Positions 10,950-22,335 of a stretch of DNA of 64,000 nucleotides are shown piece by piece. Where the stretch lies: NCBI GenBank assembly GCA_020747015.1, contig JAGTJM010000011.1, forward strand, positions 558,001 through 622,000. The letters run 5' to 3'. The DNA is from Pyrenochaeta sp. MPI-SDFR-AT-0127. Lineage: Eukaryota > Ascomycota > Dothideomycetes > Pleosporales > Cucurbitariaceae. The notes beneath the pieces are model-generated. The model had not been told where the DNA came from. It made no database searches and was given only the letters and a program-made list of their open reading frames with translations. How positions within the stretch are numbered: position 1 is the first letter of the stretch; every line of letters begins with the position of its first letter. Made by a program: the position numbers and the translations under genes.

Positions 10950-12339
10950 TCATGAGCAACTAATGCACTCAACCTCGATCCCCTCAATGACAATCGGCTT
11001 AGTGTATTCACTCGGCACGTTCTCCATTCCCTTCACACTTCCCGTCTCGCTCACGTTCTCACTGCCCAGTGCTGAGTCCCGCCTCCGCTCTTCACTCTCT
11101 TCCTCAATGTATGCATATTCCTTCCTCCACTCACAGAGCATCTGGCTCGTAACGTTGCTACCTCCACAGAGGACAATGACGACTTTATCATCAGGTCGAA
11201 CTGGTCGGCCGAGTGCTTTCTCCAGCCGCCCATCATAACACAAGGCAACGTTGATGCCACATGCTAGTTCTACCATGATGCGTTCATCGTCTGCGAGGCG
11301 CCAGCAGCCCATTGCTGCCTCGGCGTCCGGGAGGACGACAGAGCGGACTGTGCTGCGCTGTGCATATTTGAATGTTGGTCCAGTCACTCGAGCGCAACCT
11401 AGACTTGTGGCTTGGCTCGTGATCTTGGGCAGTGTCACCAGTTCCCTGGCTTGCAGAGATGCATTCAACGACTCAGCGCCCGCAGTCTCCATGGCGAGAA
11501 CGGTGGTTTCATGCATGTTCAGATCGTCCATAGCTTGGCAGATACCGTTGATGAGGCCGCCGCCTCCAACAGAGCAAATGAGAACATCAGGAGCGGAGTT
11601 GTCGGGCATCTGAGCCGCTATTTCGTGCATAACGGTTGAGTTGCCATTCCAGATATCGGGATGGTCGAAGGGTGGGCAGTAGATGGTGGCGGTTTGTGCC
11701 TTTCAAGTCGTTAGTACATGTATGGAGCATCTGCCAGATGATTCGAAGTAGCTGTAGAACTTACATAAGGCATAACCTCCTCCCTCAGATAAGCATCAGC
11801 ATCTCTCCACGCCGCGCCATACTGGATAACATCATACGCTCCTGCGGCCCTCAACTTAGCCACCATTAACGGAGCTGTGGCGGTTGGCACAACGACTGTG
11901 CATAGCAAACCCAGGGCGCGAGCGGAGTGGACAGCAGCGAGACCAGCGTTGCCACCACTAGAGGCAAAGATGTGGGGTTGAGAGCCATGGGGGAGTTCTT
12001 CGAGACGGCGCAGAATATAGTTGCCAATGCCTCTGTTGATGTGTTAGTTCACAAGTAAGTCGGCCTTCAGTGTTTTGAGGTGCTCACCGAGACTTGAACG
12101 ACCCTGAGGGCTGGAGATTCTCCAGCTTGAGGAAAATTCTGCTTCTACGATTTAGAATTCTTCTTTCTCGGTAGATCGATGCAGTTCAAGAGAACAATGA
12201 TTGTATTGAGGCATGGAAGAATCGGGGAAGTGTGACCGTACCATCCCGCAGCTTCAGAAAGCGCGTATGACTCCCTCAATGGAGTCTGAACCCATGGGTT
12301 CTGCTGCTCCTGCTCGTCGGCGTAGATCTTGACGGTCAT
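10950..12339 (-). CDS. PLP-dependent L-serine/threonine dehydratase
   Basis: Deaminates L-serine (or threonine) to pyruvate (2-oxobutyrate) and ammonia. Model complement(join(10950..11699, 11765..12032, 12088..12141, 12242..12339)) encodes 389 aa with all phases matching; introns are 65, 55 and 100 nt. Features: PLP lysine in SGSFKSRG (Lys49), the substrate loop SSGGNAG, and the glycine loop SVGGGGL that holds the PLP phosphate. The fold-type II core ends with VVLCGGSN. There is no ACT domain, which fits catabolic serine dehydratase (CHA1-like) rather than biosynthetic ILV1. The C-terminal ~50 residues form a Glu/Ser-rich extension not needed for catalysis. The acceptor of intron 1 was fixed by avoiding an in-frame stop, so it is slightly less certain. 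Confidence 0.92.
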
Positions 12340-12538
12340 AGTGATGTTTGTTGCTCTTTTGTGGTTATTGAAAGACGATTCAAGCAAGACAGAGAAGAGA
12401 AAAGACACTTTAGAGAAGAGAGTGCTTATGAACCAGATTGTTGATATCAACTGAGACACAATGCTATCGCGCCTTTATCACAATGGTAACGCCTTATCGG
12501 CTCCGCACGCACCCGCAACCCCAGATCCAAGTCCCAGA

Positions 12539-13147
12539 TCAGAGGGGTAAAAAACGCATCCAAACGCACCCAAACAGTCCAGCACACCGCAACCCAGTAT
12601 CGATTACCCTATAAAGTGCACAAATTACCCTATAGTAATTCGATAAGGGACAAGCGAGCGTGCTGCGAGCACTGAATGACACAAGCATGAGACCGCTACT
12701 TGGAAGGCCGTACCTATGGTTACAATTTCCCCTTGCGGTTATCAACGGCGGTTCCACTTTTAGCGCAGGTTCTGCCACGCCCCGCCGCCTAAAGATATCG
12801 TCAGGCTTGGCGCATTCTTGCTTTTCAAAGCATTTCATAGGTTCGCGTGCATTTAGTTGCATGCAGAAGGTTGATCCAGGGGCTTCGCGTTCGAGAATAA
12901 TTCGGATACGACGGTAAGGATGGGGTTGGCTCGGAAATATAATCTTGGTGATGACAGCGATAGGCTGCGGGGTTGGCGTGGACAGATCTCCGACGGGAAG
13001 GGGAACTTGCATCATGTGGGAAAGAAGTCCAAGCTTGTGTGGAGATCCAGACCGTGTTATCGGTGCGAAGGCTGATGTCGACGCAGTTGACCACTCCTGA
13101 CCAAACTTTGGCACACGCCTGTCGAAGGATGCCACGCGGAACCGCAT
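12539..13147 (-). CDS. Hypothetical ORF, 202 codons, unrecognised
   Basis: Longest open frame in the gap. Its central part has a reasonably coding-like composition (for example around EPMKCFEKQECAKPDDIFRR), but the start is arbitrary and no domain, signal peptide or membrane segment stands out. Its 5' end overlaps the 63-bp repeat, and other frames in the same region are also long. It could be an orphan gene with unplaced introns, a decayed gene, or chance. Confidence 0.22.
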   Translation of the reverse strand: MRFRVASFDRRVPKFGQEWSTASTSAFAPITRSGSPHKLGLLSHMMQVPLPVGDLSTPTPQPIAVITKIIFPSQPHPYRRIRIILEREAPGSTFCMQLNAREPMKCFEKQECAKPDDIFRRRGVAEPALKVEPPLITARGNCNHRYGLPSSGLMLVSFSARSTLACPLSNYYRVICALYRVIDTGLRCAGLFGCVWMRFLPL

Positions 13148-13259
13148 TGATTATCGATTTGCATACTGAAGATACCGTCCCGAAGAGAAGGATGCCACGC
13201 AGAACCGCATTGATTATCGATGTGCATACTGAAGATACCGTCCAGAAGAGTAGGATGCA
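13125..13259. repeat. 63-bp direct tandem repeat (two full copies plus partial third)
   Basis: Copy 1 is 13125..13187 and copy 2 is 13188..13250, each starting aaggatgccacgc; they differ at three positions (about 95% identical). The first ~9 bases of a third copy follow at 13251. The unit length is 21 codons, so open frames run through it on both strands. It lies 32-166 bp beyond the RAM2 stop, within its likely 3' UTR. Confidence 0.9.
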
Positions 13260-13290
13260 TCTACTTCCTCCGTTTTGACTGTAGCGCAAT

Positions 13291-14350
13291 TCATGCAGCA
13301 AGTTGGGGCTGCTCGAGCAAGCCCTTTCTGAAATTCCAATAGTTTGCTCTGATCGGATCATATTTGGTCGCCAAAAGATCCAATGCTCTCTCAGCATCTT
13401 CTTTGCTGTTCTCTTCTTCAGCGTAGATGTCAGCTAGAAGGTCAAGAGCATGACTAGAGTAGACCTCCTCTGGCCTCTGGACGTCCGCAAACTCGAGTGC
13501 GAAGTCTTTGAGGGTCGACTTTGGCAGTCCCGCCACACGGACAATGCCGGTAAGGTAATTCCATGGGCTTTGATTCTGAGGGGCTTTGCGAATGGCTACT
13601 TTGGTGTACCTTAGCCACGGTTAGTATAGTCACGCTGACATTCTAAGTAGCTACAGGAACGTACTCGATTTCCCGTTTCGCGGTTTCCTCACTTGGCTTC
13701 CCCTCACGACCGCCAGCCACCAGATAGTAACGGTGATTCCAGGCTGAGTTGTTCCGCACATCGGCCTCGATCATACTTTCTGTCCACTCTAGCTCGTCTG
13801 GCCTGTCGAACAGATCAAATCGTTTCACGAGCCATTGCCTGTAACTCCATACGTGATAGTTCTTCGAGTCCAGCTCCAGCATCGTACTTATAAATTCTGC
13901 TTCGCCTTCGGGTGAGCCGAGCGCATCGATGATGGTGTGTCGGTGGTGCCAGATTTGGTAATTTTTGAGGTGCTTGAGGGCGGTTGGGTTGAGCCATGCG
14001 ATTTCGTCTTGCAGTGATCGACCGATTTCCGAGATGACCTTTGCACGGTAGAGCCTACAGGCAGTTAGTATCATGCCAAAAGCTGCCGCCACCTGCAAGC
14101 TGGGACTGCCCAAGAAGCCCACGACTCACCAAACCGTGTAATGCGCTGGGTTCATGCTGATGATGTGCTCTGTAAGGCCCAATACTCTCTCACTAAACTC
14201 ATTTTTGGCCATGACGGCACGCAGATAGTCCATAGCCTCGCTGTACTCTTCGGTATATGCGATTGCTGCAAGCGGATGCAGACCGCCGTCATCTTGGGGT
14301 AGTGGGTCGATGTCCGCCCATGCCTGGTCGTCGTGGTAGAATTTTGGCAT
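13291..14350 (-). CDS. RAM2: Protein farnesyltransferase/geranylgeranyltransferase type I alpha subunit
   Basis: Shared alpha subunit that pairs with RAM1 or CDC43 to prenylate CaaX proteins such as Ras and Rho. Model complement(join(13291..13609, 13665..14054, 14130..14350)) encodes 309 aa, close to yeast Ram2 (316); introns are 55 and 75 nt with ACTAAC branches. PPTA helical repeats are clear, each with the conserved Trp/Arg: NYQIWHHRH, NYHVWSYRQW, NNSAWNHRYY, and NYWNFRK at the end. The start MPKFYHDDQAW is preferred because family members begin at this point and continue into PLPQDDG. An in-frame ATG at 14494 would add 48 residues with a hydrophobic stretch. Confidence 0.93.
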
Positions 14351-15449
14351 TCTAGTATCCCTCACACTTTCTGGAGATTCGTCAAAGGAGATCTTCGGAG
14401 CACCTGCAAAGTACTTGTGGAGTAACGCGAGGAGCAGCCGGTATGGCAAGAGAAGGATGGCCGAGAGCCAGGCGCTAACGAAGTTGACAGCCATGGTGGG
14501 GGTTGCAGTCGAGCTTGCTCCATGTCCACTCCTTGGCGGAACACGATCCTTCTTTCTAAGTACTTTCCACGAACAATAGTAACCCGCTGGCACCAGCACC
14601 AGATGTCTAGCGGGTTATTATGCCATGGTTTCATTCCAATGTATACCCATTTGCGCCTAGTCACAACCACCACCCTTTGCGTCTGAGCTCCACCAAGGGA
14701 ATCCCTTCGCGAATCGCGCATCAGGATTGCAAAGTCTCATCGATTCAAAGCTTGACCCTACTTCAAGACCGTCACGCGGTAACTTCAACATCGTGGCATG
14801 GTGCTGGGAAAATGGTGAACAAAGCAGCTCGTCGATGATCTTTCAGGAACTCGGCCACCACCGACTCCTCCCTTTTATCTCGTTGTGACATTCCATCCAT
14901 GTCGTGGAGGAATTGAGCACCTAGCCAGCATCTTAGAATCTTAACCATTGCGCTGGCTCTAGCACAGCGCTTGACGTGTTCGATACTAGCAAACATGTTA
15001 TACGAAGTCTGTTCCACACTCGTTGTGATAGTTGAGATGATAAGTGCTCGACACAGGGCCCTGAATATCCGCTCGCTCTGGGCAGCTACAGGAGCGTTCG
15101 CTGGAGAAGAATCGGCATGACGGCATAATACCAATAAAGTGCAAAGACAAAGATCAACAAGAGGATGCGATGATGGTGGTTATGCTGATGTCTTCCCGCA
15201 AAGTCAACGCTGCACGAGATACATGCCCCATTTGGTTAGCTTGTCAACCACAGGAGTGCAGATCAGAGGATCCATCGAGCTTCGACAACTGCGGCCCTAC
15301 AACACCCACGACCCCTTTCTTCCCGCTTCAAGCACCGTGAACCCAAATCCGGACAGTATTTCGTGCAGCATTGCTCCACTTCAATAGTCACATCAATCTT
15401 TTCGGTTGGAAGGAGCTATCCCAGTCTCCTTCCGAAACTAACTAGACCA
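14351..15449. promoter_or_regulatory. Divergent intergenic region, RAM2 / Zn2Cys6 factor
   Basis: About 1.1 kb between diverging genes, containing both promoters. A minus-strand open frame of 120 codons (14772..15134) is present but has no family likeness; I see no real gene. The RAM2-proximal 144 bp remain open in the RAM2 frame (see the alternative start). Confidence 0.45.
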
Positions 15450-16996
15450 ATGGTTTTCCGCGGTAGACCGTCAAAGGCATGTCAGAGATGCAGGGAGAGG
15501 AGACTTCGTGTATGCATCTTCCAAATAGACATCGCAAACACTTCCCCTGCTAATCCTGTGTGTAGTGCGATCAGCAGCGCCCCAGTTGCAGCTCATGCAT
15601 TCGGGCTATGGACACTTGCGTCGGTTATCGGGACACCGAAACCGTTCGCATCAACGACCAGACCGAATTCGTCCGATCAAAAGCGCTCGCCAAGGCGAAT
15701 ATCGCACAGAGCAAGCAATCTAACGCCCCTGCCAACTTCCGATATCTGCCTCAAGATCTCCAGGTCCTGGGCCGGGACATGTTCTTCGCACACTATGTGT
15801 CAGACTTTAGTCGTACTTGGAATTTTCTTTGCCAATATTTAGACCCAAGATCTGCTCCTGACCATCTGACCCTGGGCATAGATGCCGTTAGTCTGGCCTT
15901 TTTGTCTCACCAGGTATCGTCCCCCTTGGCCAAGGACTTAGGGCGACGCAAGTACTGCGAAGCATTAAGGAAGATAAAAAAGGCGTTGCAAGATCCAGAG
16001 AAAGCAATAGCTACGTCCACGATTGATAGTGTATTGCTGCTCGACCTCTTCGAGAAGATGACCAAGTCAGCATCAGACATCAATACATCACGCCACGCAC
16101 ATGTAGAGGGTGCCTTGGCTTTGGTCAAGTTACGCGGCGTGGAGCAGTTCCAGGAGGGTGCTGAACTAAGAGCTCTGATGGGGCTCTCATTAAATGCAAC
16201 AATCTGCTCATTCAGTACTGGCCGACCAGTGCCATATGAGATTCGAAAGATCCGACAACATGCGGCTCAGTTTATTGACACATCTTACCCCAAGTGGCGT
16301 GTGAGCGGCCTGATGCTCGAAGTGGCAGACCTCGCAGCCGAGATACATACTGGGACGATAATGCTAGAACAGCGCATTGCGAGGAGTGTTGAGCTTGACC
16401 GACAATTAGAGACAGTAGCTCTCGAAGCGTCCCCTACATGGTCTTATGAGCGGAAGTCTGTCGCGGAGCATGGTTCAAGAGACATTGTGCCTGATGGCTA
16501 CATCCCTGTGTACGATGTATATCCTGACCGCATGGTCACGCAGATGTGGAATGTCCTGCGGTTAACACGGATCCTTCTTTGTGAGGAGGTAATAGAATCC
16601 TCTTTCCTGCTCCAAGACAATAGAAGCGGAACTCAACCAGAGCGTGCAAAAGCCATCATTGTGGAGATGATACAGGAGCTCTGTGCCTCCGTCCCACAAA
16701 TGACAAACTGTGACTTTGCAGCCCGACATAAACTACCGAATGAACATACTGCCAGCGCCGGCTCACCACATACCCACACCATGTCGCATATCCTTGACGT
16801 CTATATCCTGGTTTTCAGTCTATATGTTGTTGCCTGGTCCCGGAACTGCCCATTTACCGCCCGTGAATGGACAATCAAGCAACTCCACCATATTGCTGAC
16901 CACTTCGGTATCAAGGAAGCCGCTATCATGCTCGACATTCTAAAGAAACAAGAGGGTGAGGCACGTGTAAACCCATGGTACGTATTACCTCTTTGA
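15450..16996 (+). CDS. Zn2Cys6 (C6) fungal transcription factor
   Basis: Nuclear DNA-binding regulator. Model join(15450..15509, 15566..16996), 496 aa. The binuclear cluster is complete and near the N-terminus: Cys11, 14, 21, 28, 31 and 38 (CX2CX6CX6CX2CX6C), split by a 56-nt intron with a CTGCTAAT branch after codon 20. The remainder resembles the variable fungal-specific effector region (GRDMFFAHYV, then helical segments), often seen in C6 factors near metabolic genes; target genes cannot be inferred. The C-terminus could instead be spliced at 16978..17013 (only 36 nt), changing the last residues; I favour the unspliced end. Confidence 0.9.
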
Positions 16997-18345
16997 TCAT
17001 GTTGAAATTGCAGCGCAGCAAATACTTCCTCTACGTGACTATCCTCCACATCGAGCCGAGACGCAACATACAGCTCCCTTGTCCGATTTTCCGTCTTCTA
17101 TACACTATGCTGACACGTTTGTAATTTCCATAGTAGCACACCTGGCCCTCTGGATACAAAAGAACCACCAACATCCGGTCTCCTCAACACTGTTACAGAC
17201 CCGTCAAATGCTAAGTACGTCTCAGTCTGACTTGCACCACTCCTAACCCTGTTCTTTTCCTAACATCCTTCTGACAGGTGCACTACATTTGCTAGACTAA
17301 CAGGCATCTATTTCCCAAACTTGGATGGGAGCATGGATTGGGCTTGCTAGGCTAGGATATTCAAAGTAAAGTATAGTTCTAAATTGTAATTCTAGTATTT
17401 GACCTCGCAATTCGCGAGCTAGACCAAGGATGACATCTTCGGTACTCAAAATACCCTCATCTTGTTACCATTTCGTTGGCTTCGCCCGCATGACAGTGGA
17501 GCAGCCGCGTGATTTGTGTGTAGCGGTGAATAGTGTTATATTGGTATAGATTATTTTCGGATTCGACTTTCGATAGCGAAAAGAAGTTGAGAAGGAAAGT
17601 AGGTAGATTGGAATGAACATCTATAACTTGATAGTTTCTCAGTTCCCCCAAGGCCTGTGGTCGACGTGCCGAGATGTCATGGAGAATTACTGCGCATTTG
17701 ACGGATCCTACTTTGCTTGTCAATTGTCAAGATGAGGTCTTCTGTAGATGCATCAAATATCACATTGCAGCTGACGTCCACTCACATTGAGACGTTTTGG
17801 TTGTATCATTCGGTACATATCACTCACTCAGGTGTCAATCCAACTATTCGCTCATAAAGATTCAATTTCTCGCTCTGTCAATCAATTGATTATAGCTCGC
17901 TCCTCTGCAGAAGAGCTCAGATGTCCCATACTCAGAACCGCACATACTGTCGCCTCAATTCATCCACGGTGCGCGAAACCAGTTCTACCCATGACATGCG
18001 CCCACCATCATCTTTTAAAACTAAGTAATACGATAGTACAGATGATCAAACACCGAATACAATGCAAATATGAGTCCGCCTTTCAATAATTAGCGGCAAA
18101 CGGCCGCCTTCCTTGGTTCGAATGATACATGACCCGGCCAACTTTTGGTTGGAAAGGCGAAGAATGGAAACGCCAGTTGATGCAGCCCTCTCACCGATGT
18201 AAGGCCTGGAGCCCAAGCCAAGCTGTTGAGGAAAAAACTCCTTTTTCCTCCGTCAGGGAGTGTTGAAACAGCGCAGCAGCAAAGTTTGTTGGTTGAACAG
18301 AAATAGCCAAAGAAATGTAGGAGCCGCTGTGTGGAAACGAGAGCT
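16997..18345. other. Intergenic between two converging genes
   Basis: About 1.35 kb, relatively AT-rich, between the 3' ends of the Zn2Cys6 gene and SET1. Many stops in all frames; no supportable gene or repeat seen. Confidence 0.4.
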
Positions 18346-21300
18346 CTAATTGAGGAAGCCCTTGCAGCCCACAGAGCCGCAGAGACAAGGAATACGATCT
18401 GTGGCATCGATTTCGCGCTCAAACTTGTAGTCGTACGTGAGTTCTTCATCTACAACATAGTTAGCCTGATGTTGTAAATATGTATAATGATGGTGCAATC
18501 GCCTACCTTGACCAATATCCCGCAATGCATAGATCACGATACGCTTGGTGTTATCCACACGAATAATCTTGGCTGTACAGTTGGGCGTGCAGCTATGATT
18601 GATAAAACGAGCGATTCCACCCATCTTTGTAGCATCGATGACCGTATCTTCATCGATACGGAAGAGGTAGCTGGACCCGACACCCTGCATGTCGTACTTC
18701 GCCTCACGCAAATCAGCGACACGTTGTCGGACCCTGTCACCAACGTATTCGATGATCATATCGTTAGCCGCAATATTCTCTTCTGCGTACAGACCCCAGT
18801 TGTGAATGGCAGACCGATCGAACTTGACAAGCTTCTTCCGCTTCTTAAGCTGGTTGAAGCGAAGTGCATCGCCTTCGGCTCCAGACATGTTCTTAGAGAT
18901 GTTGATGTCATTCACCATACGACGATTGTTGGCTCGATTGGCGCGGGAGTTCGCGGTGGAAGCCTTTTGGGAACCAGTCTGGAACTTGAAGCCTTCCACA
19001 GAAATGACATTGCGCTCTTCCTGTTTAGCTCTGCGCTGGCGTTCCTCTCGTTCCTTCTGCACTCGAATGCGATGTGGCAGGTATTTCGATTTCTCAGACT
19101 CGCGAATCTTCTTGACGCCTTCTGTTCGAGCTGATCCGGTAGCATTAGGAACATAGTAACCTTCGATCTTTGTCTCGGTGCGCGAAACACCTTCTGAGCC
19201 TGGGCGATTGAGGTGCTTGATCGACTTTTGCTTCCAAGCCCATGATTGTGCGTCACCAATGTCCGCTGCGGCGATCGTATCCATAGCGACCTTGAGATGG
19301 CGCAGATCTTCTTCGTCTTTGAGCATGTGTTGCCAACCGTCAATGTCCATTACCACACTAAGATCATCTTCAACAGTCTTCCGTGGGATGTCTGAAGACA
19401 CACCCCAGTTCACCGAGCCTCGATCATCCTCTTCCGGCGTCTCTTCACTAACAATCATATCAGTGGTCTGCTCAGCTTCCTTTACTTCGGCAAGGTCCTC
19501 GTCCACAGGTGTCGCAATCTCTGTAACTTCGGCCTTTGCAGCCTTGGCTTCCTCTTCTTGCTGCTTCTTGGTCTTCTTCTTTGGTTTTGCGGCAGCCTGC
19601 TTCTTCTTGAGCGATTTGAGTGTGTCATGGAGTTCGGTTGTCTCAATCGGTTTGAGTGCCTCGTCATCTTGCGTGATGATAACTTCAGGCTCAAGTTTGT
19701 CGACTGGGCTTGTTTCCACCCCAAAGATTGCGTCCGCCTCCTGCTCAATTTTCCGCAGCCTTCTGAAACCTTTGAGTGCTTTGTCTGCTTTCTTCCAGAT
19801 TGGCGAGGAGCGTGGTAGAATTGCAAGCACTTGCTCCAGTTCTTTCTCTGCCATGTTTTCGGGATCTTTGTGAATACAATGAGCAAGCAAGCTCCTAGCG
19901 TGCGAGTCATCCATCTCATCGTCACTGTCCTCGCCCCAGCCGGTTTCTATGCGACGTCGCTTGGCACGGTGTGCTCTCGATGATTCTTCCTCTTCCTCCT
20001 CAACATCCGTCGAAGGAGCGCGGCTAATGGGTCGACTCTCTTGCTCCTCTGTGCCGCGGGTCAAAACGCTCTGGCTTTCGTCATCCGATTCTTCAGGCTC
20101 AAACATCTCAATCATCTGCCGATGTAGACCACGTGCAACCCGGGGCTTCGGCGCGGACGCCTTCCTTCGTTCATCTGCAAAAGCATTGACGATTCGAGGG
20201 GGTTTCTTTCCACGTTGTCGATTGGAATCGTACGGGCCTAGTACCTTGCGGCCGCGACCAGCAAATCCAGAGGCGCGGGATCGCGGCGTTCCAGCTCCGA
20301 ATGGGTCAAGACTAGGTGCGAGGAGAGTAGGTGGTCTTGTATCGTCTTCCTTCTTCGGTGGATCTGCAACATTCAACTTCCGCCGCTTTGCGGCATGGAG
20401 ACTGGGCTCCATCAACTCCAAGATGGTAGGTGCAGCTAAGCGGGTCTTGATGTCGCTGAGAAGCTTCTCCTGCAGCTCCTGCTTGAGAAGCTCCAATGCT
20501 GCCACTACAGGATCTAACGAATCTGCTCTTTGTTTTTTCTCCAATTCCAGGTCCTCAGCCTCTTCTTGTGCAATTTGCTCTTCTATCGCCTTTCGCTTAT
20601 TGTCTGCCATAACACGTTCTGGGCTAGGACTTCGCTCGTAGTCTGGGTCGCCATATTGATTGCATTCCATATTCATGACATATGTGAACAGAGCCTGCAT
20701 GTGGCACTCGCGGAAGCACCGAACGGTCTCATCTTCGCCGCGCTTCGACTCTTCAAACAGCACATAGTATCCAGTCTGATCGCATCGCACAGCTGACCAC
20801 CGGAAATTTTTTAGGCGCTTCTTGAGATGCTCTATCGTTGTGCTGAGAACCGGCACATATGCATGTGCAATGAAAAGATATGGTTTCCGCTTCAACGTTG
20901 GCTTGATCGGCTCACGGTCGATGAGGTAGGATAAAGCGGCCTTGCGGGACAATGGCTCTCGAGGAATCGGTATTGGAGGCCGCGCGCCTTTACCAGAGGG
21001 ACCTTTCGGTACATTTGCAGGCAAATCGAAGTTTCCTGGTGCAGATGGAATTACCAAGCTCGCAGATTTCGTAGCAAGTTTGGCTCGGAGCTTTTCTTCC
21101 TCTCTCCGAGTTTGTTGCACGGCCAAATCAACCAATTTTGCACATCTTCGGCCTTCGCGATCAGAGTAGACCTTGATCGCTTGCTGCCCGAGGCGTTGAT
21201 TTGTGCCTTCCCGCTCGGCTCGCTTCGCCGAAGTTGATGCCTTGATAGCCAGTGTGCCCCGCGACGGCGGGGTGTCGCGAAACTTGACTAGACATATTCC

Positions 21301-22335
21301 CAAGGGACTGCCATTGTCAGGATGCACTTGGTTGCGAACATTTTCAACTTCGCCGTAGGTGGAGAAAAAGCCCCGCAACTGGGCGTCTGGTGTCAATGGA
21401 TCGAAGCCGGTCACTACCACTTGGGTTGCAGGGCCTGGACCGCAGGAGATGCGAGGGTCGAATGAGTAGGGCTTGGCAACATATGGCGCTATCCGTAACT
21501 TTGTCTTTGGGGCAGCTGGACCAACAGTCTTAATAACATAGTTTCCAGTGGTATAGCCAGCGATTGCCAGCCGCGGGTCGGGAGGAGGAGATGGGTCGCC
21601 CTGTAACACAAGTCAAGTTAGCCTTAGCGTCACAGGGCGACCACATGCATATATTCAAGTATTGCCTTCACGTACCTTGTCCAATATTGAAGTGTATTTG
21701 GGCGTTCTGCTCTGTCTCGCCTTTTTGTCAAGCTTTGGGTCGAGGACCGGGTCGTAGGTCAAGCGCTGGCCCAAAACGCCATCTGAAGGGAACACCGATA
21801 TCCGCGTCTCGGGCGGTGTGTTGACGGGTGTGATGGTGTTGGCGACAGTATTGGTCGCGCTCGAGGGCGCGGCGCGTGAGGAGGCAGTGGTCGCGTGCAT
21901 CGTCTCATAAGGAGGTTTAGTAGACCGTGGACTAGGCAGCTTGCCGGGAGGTGATGAGTCTGAGCTGGTCAAAGGTGTGAGGGCGTGTAGAGATATACGC
22001 TGACCAGAACGCGACATGGTTGAGGGTGCCGGAGAATTAGAGGAAGTAGGTGTAGGTGTAGAGGAGTCGGCGTCAAGGTCGTTTAGCAGCTCGCCTGGGC
22101 GCTGCGCATCGTTGTTGGGTGAATATAAAATGCTCCTCTGGCGGGTCGTGCGCGTTTCACTGGCGGCCGGAGATGCTATCGCAGCCGACTCTGAGCGTGA
22201 CTTGACGGACGAGCCCGCGCAATGCGAAGCTGCCCGTCGCAGTGGCCGGTCTTTCTCTTTCGCCGCGTATTCTTCTGTACATGTGCTCAATACCGATGCT
22301 GGCTGGTGATGGCTCCGCCGCAGAGGCACACCCAT
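18346..22335 (-). CDS. SET1: Histone H3-K4 methyltransferase SET1 (COMPASS catalytic subunit)
   Basis: Mono-, di- and trimethylates histone H3 lysine 4 in the COMPASS complex. Model complement(join(18346..18449, 18507..21600, 21676..22335)) gives 1285 aa. In order: disordered Ser/Pro-rich N-terminus (with LTPLTSSDSSPP, as in other fungal SET1), RRM starting near residue 279 (TQVVVTGFDPLTP), the SET1-specific second RRM-like domain (KPYLFIAHAYVP), a long acidic/Lys-rich middle, the N-SET region (KSKYLPHRIRVQKER), the SET domain (SAIHNWGLYAEENI, FINHSCTPNC, ELTYDYKFE) and post-SET Cys cluster (CLCGSVGCKGFLN) at the very end. The SET domain is split by a 57-nt in-frame intron. The start is uncertain: 22335 is the first ATG; another at 22017 would drop 106 residues. 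Confidence 0.95.

Larger units (their letters stand above)
12340..13290. other. Intergenic between dehydratase start and RAM2 stop
   Basis: About 950 bp. It holds the 63-bp tandem repeat (13125..13259) and overlapping open frames on both strands, the longest being 202 codons on the minus strand (12539..13147). No recognised gene; the dehydratase promoter must be at the left end. Confidence 0.4.

Noticed and set aside
14772..15134. 120-codon minus-strand frame between RAM2 and the Zn2Cys6 gene
   Set aside because: No domain, unusual composition, and placed in a divergent promoter region.
19178..20641. Two plus-strand open frames of about 230 codons opposite SET1
   Set aside because: Antisense shadows of the Lys/Glu/Ser-rich middle of SET1, giving Ser/Leu-rich low-complexity products.
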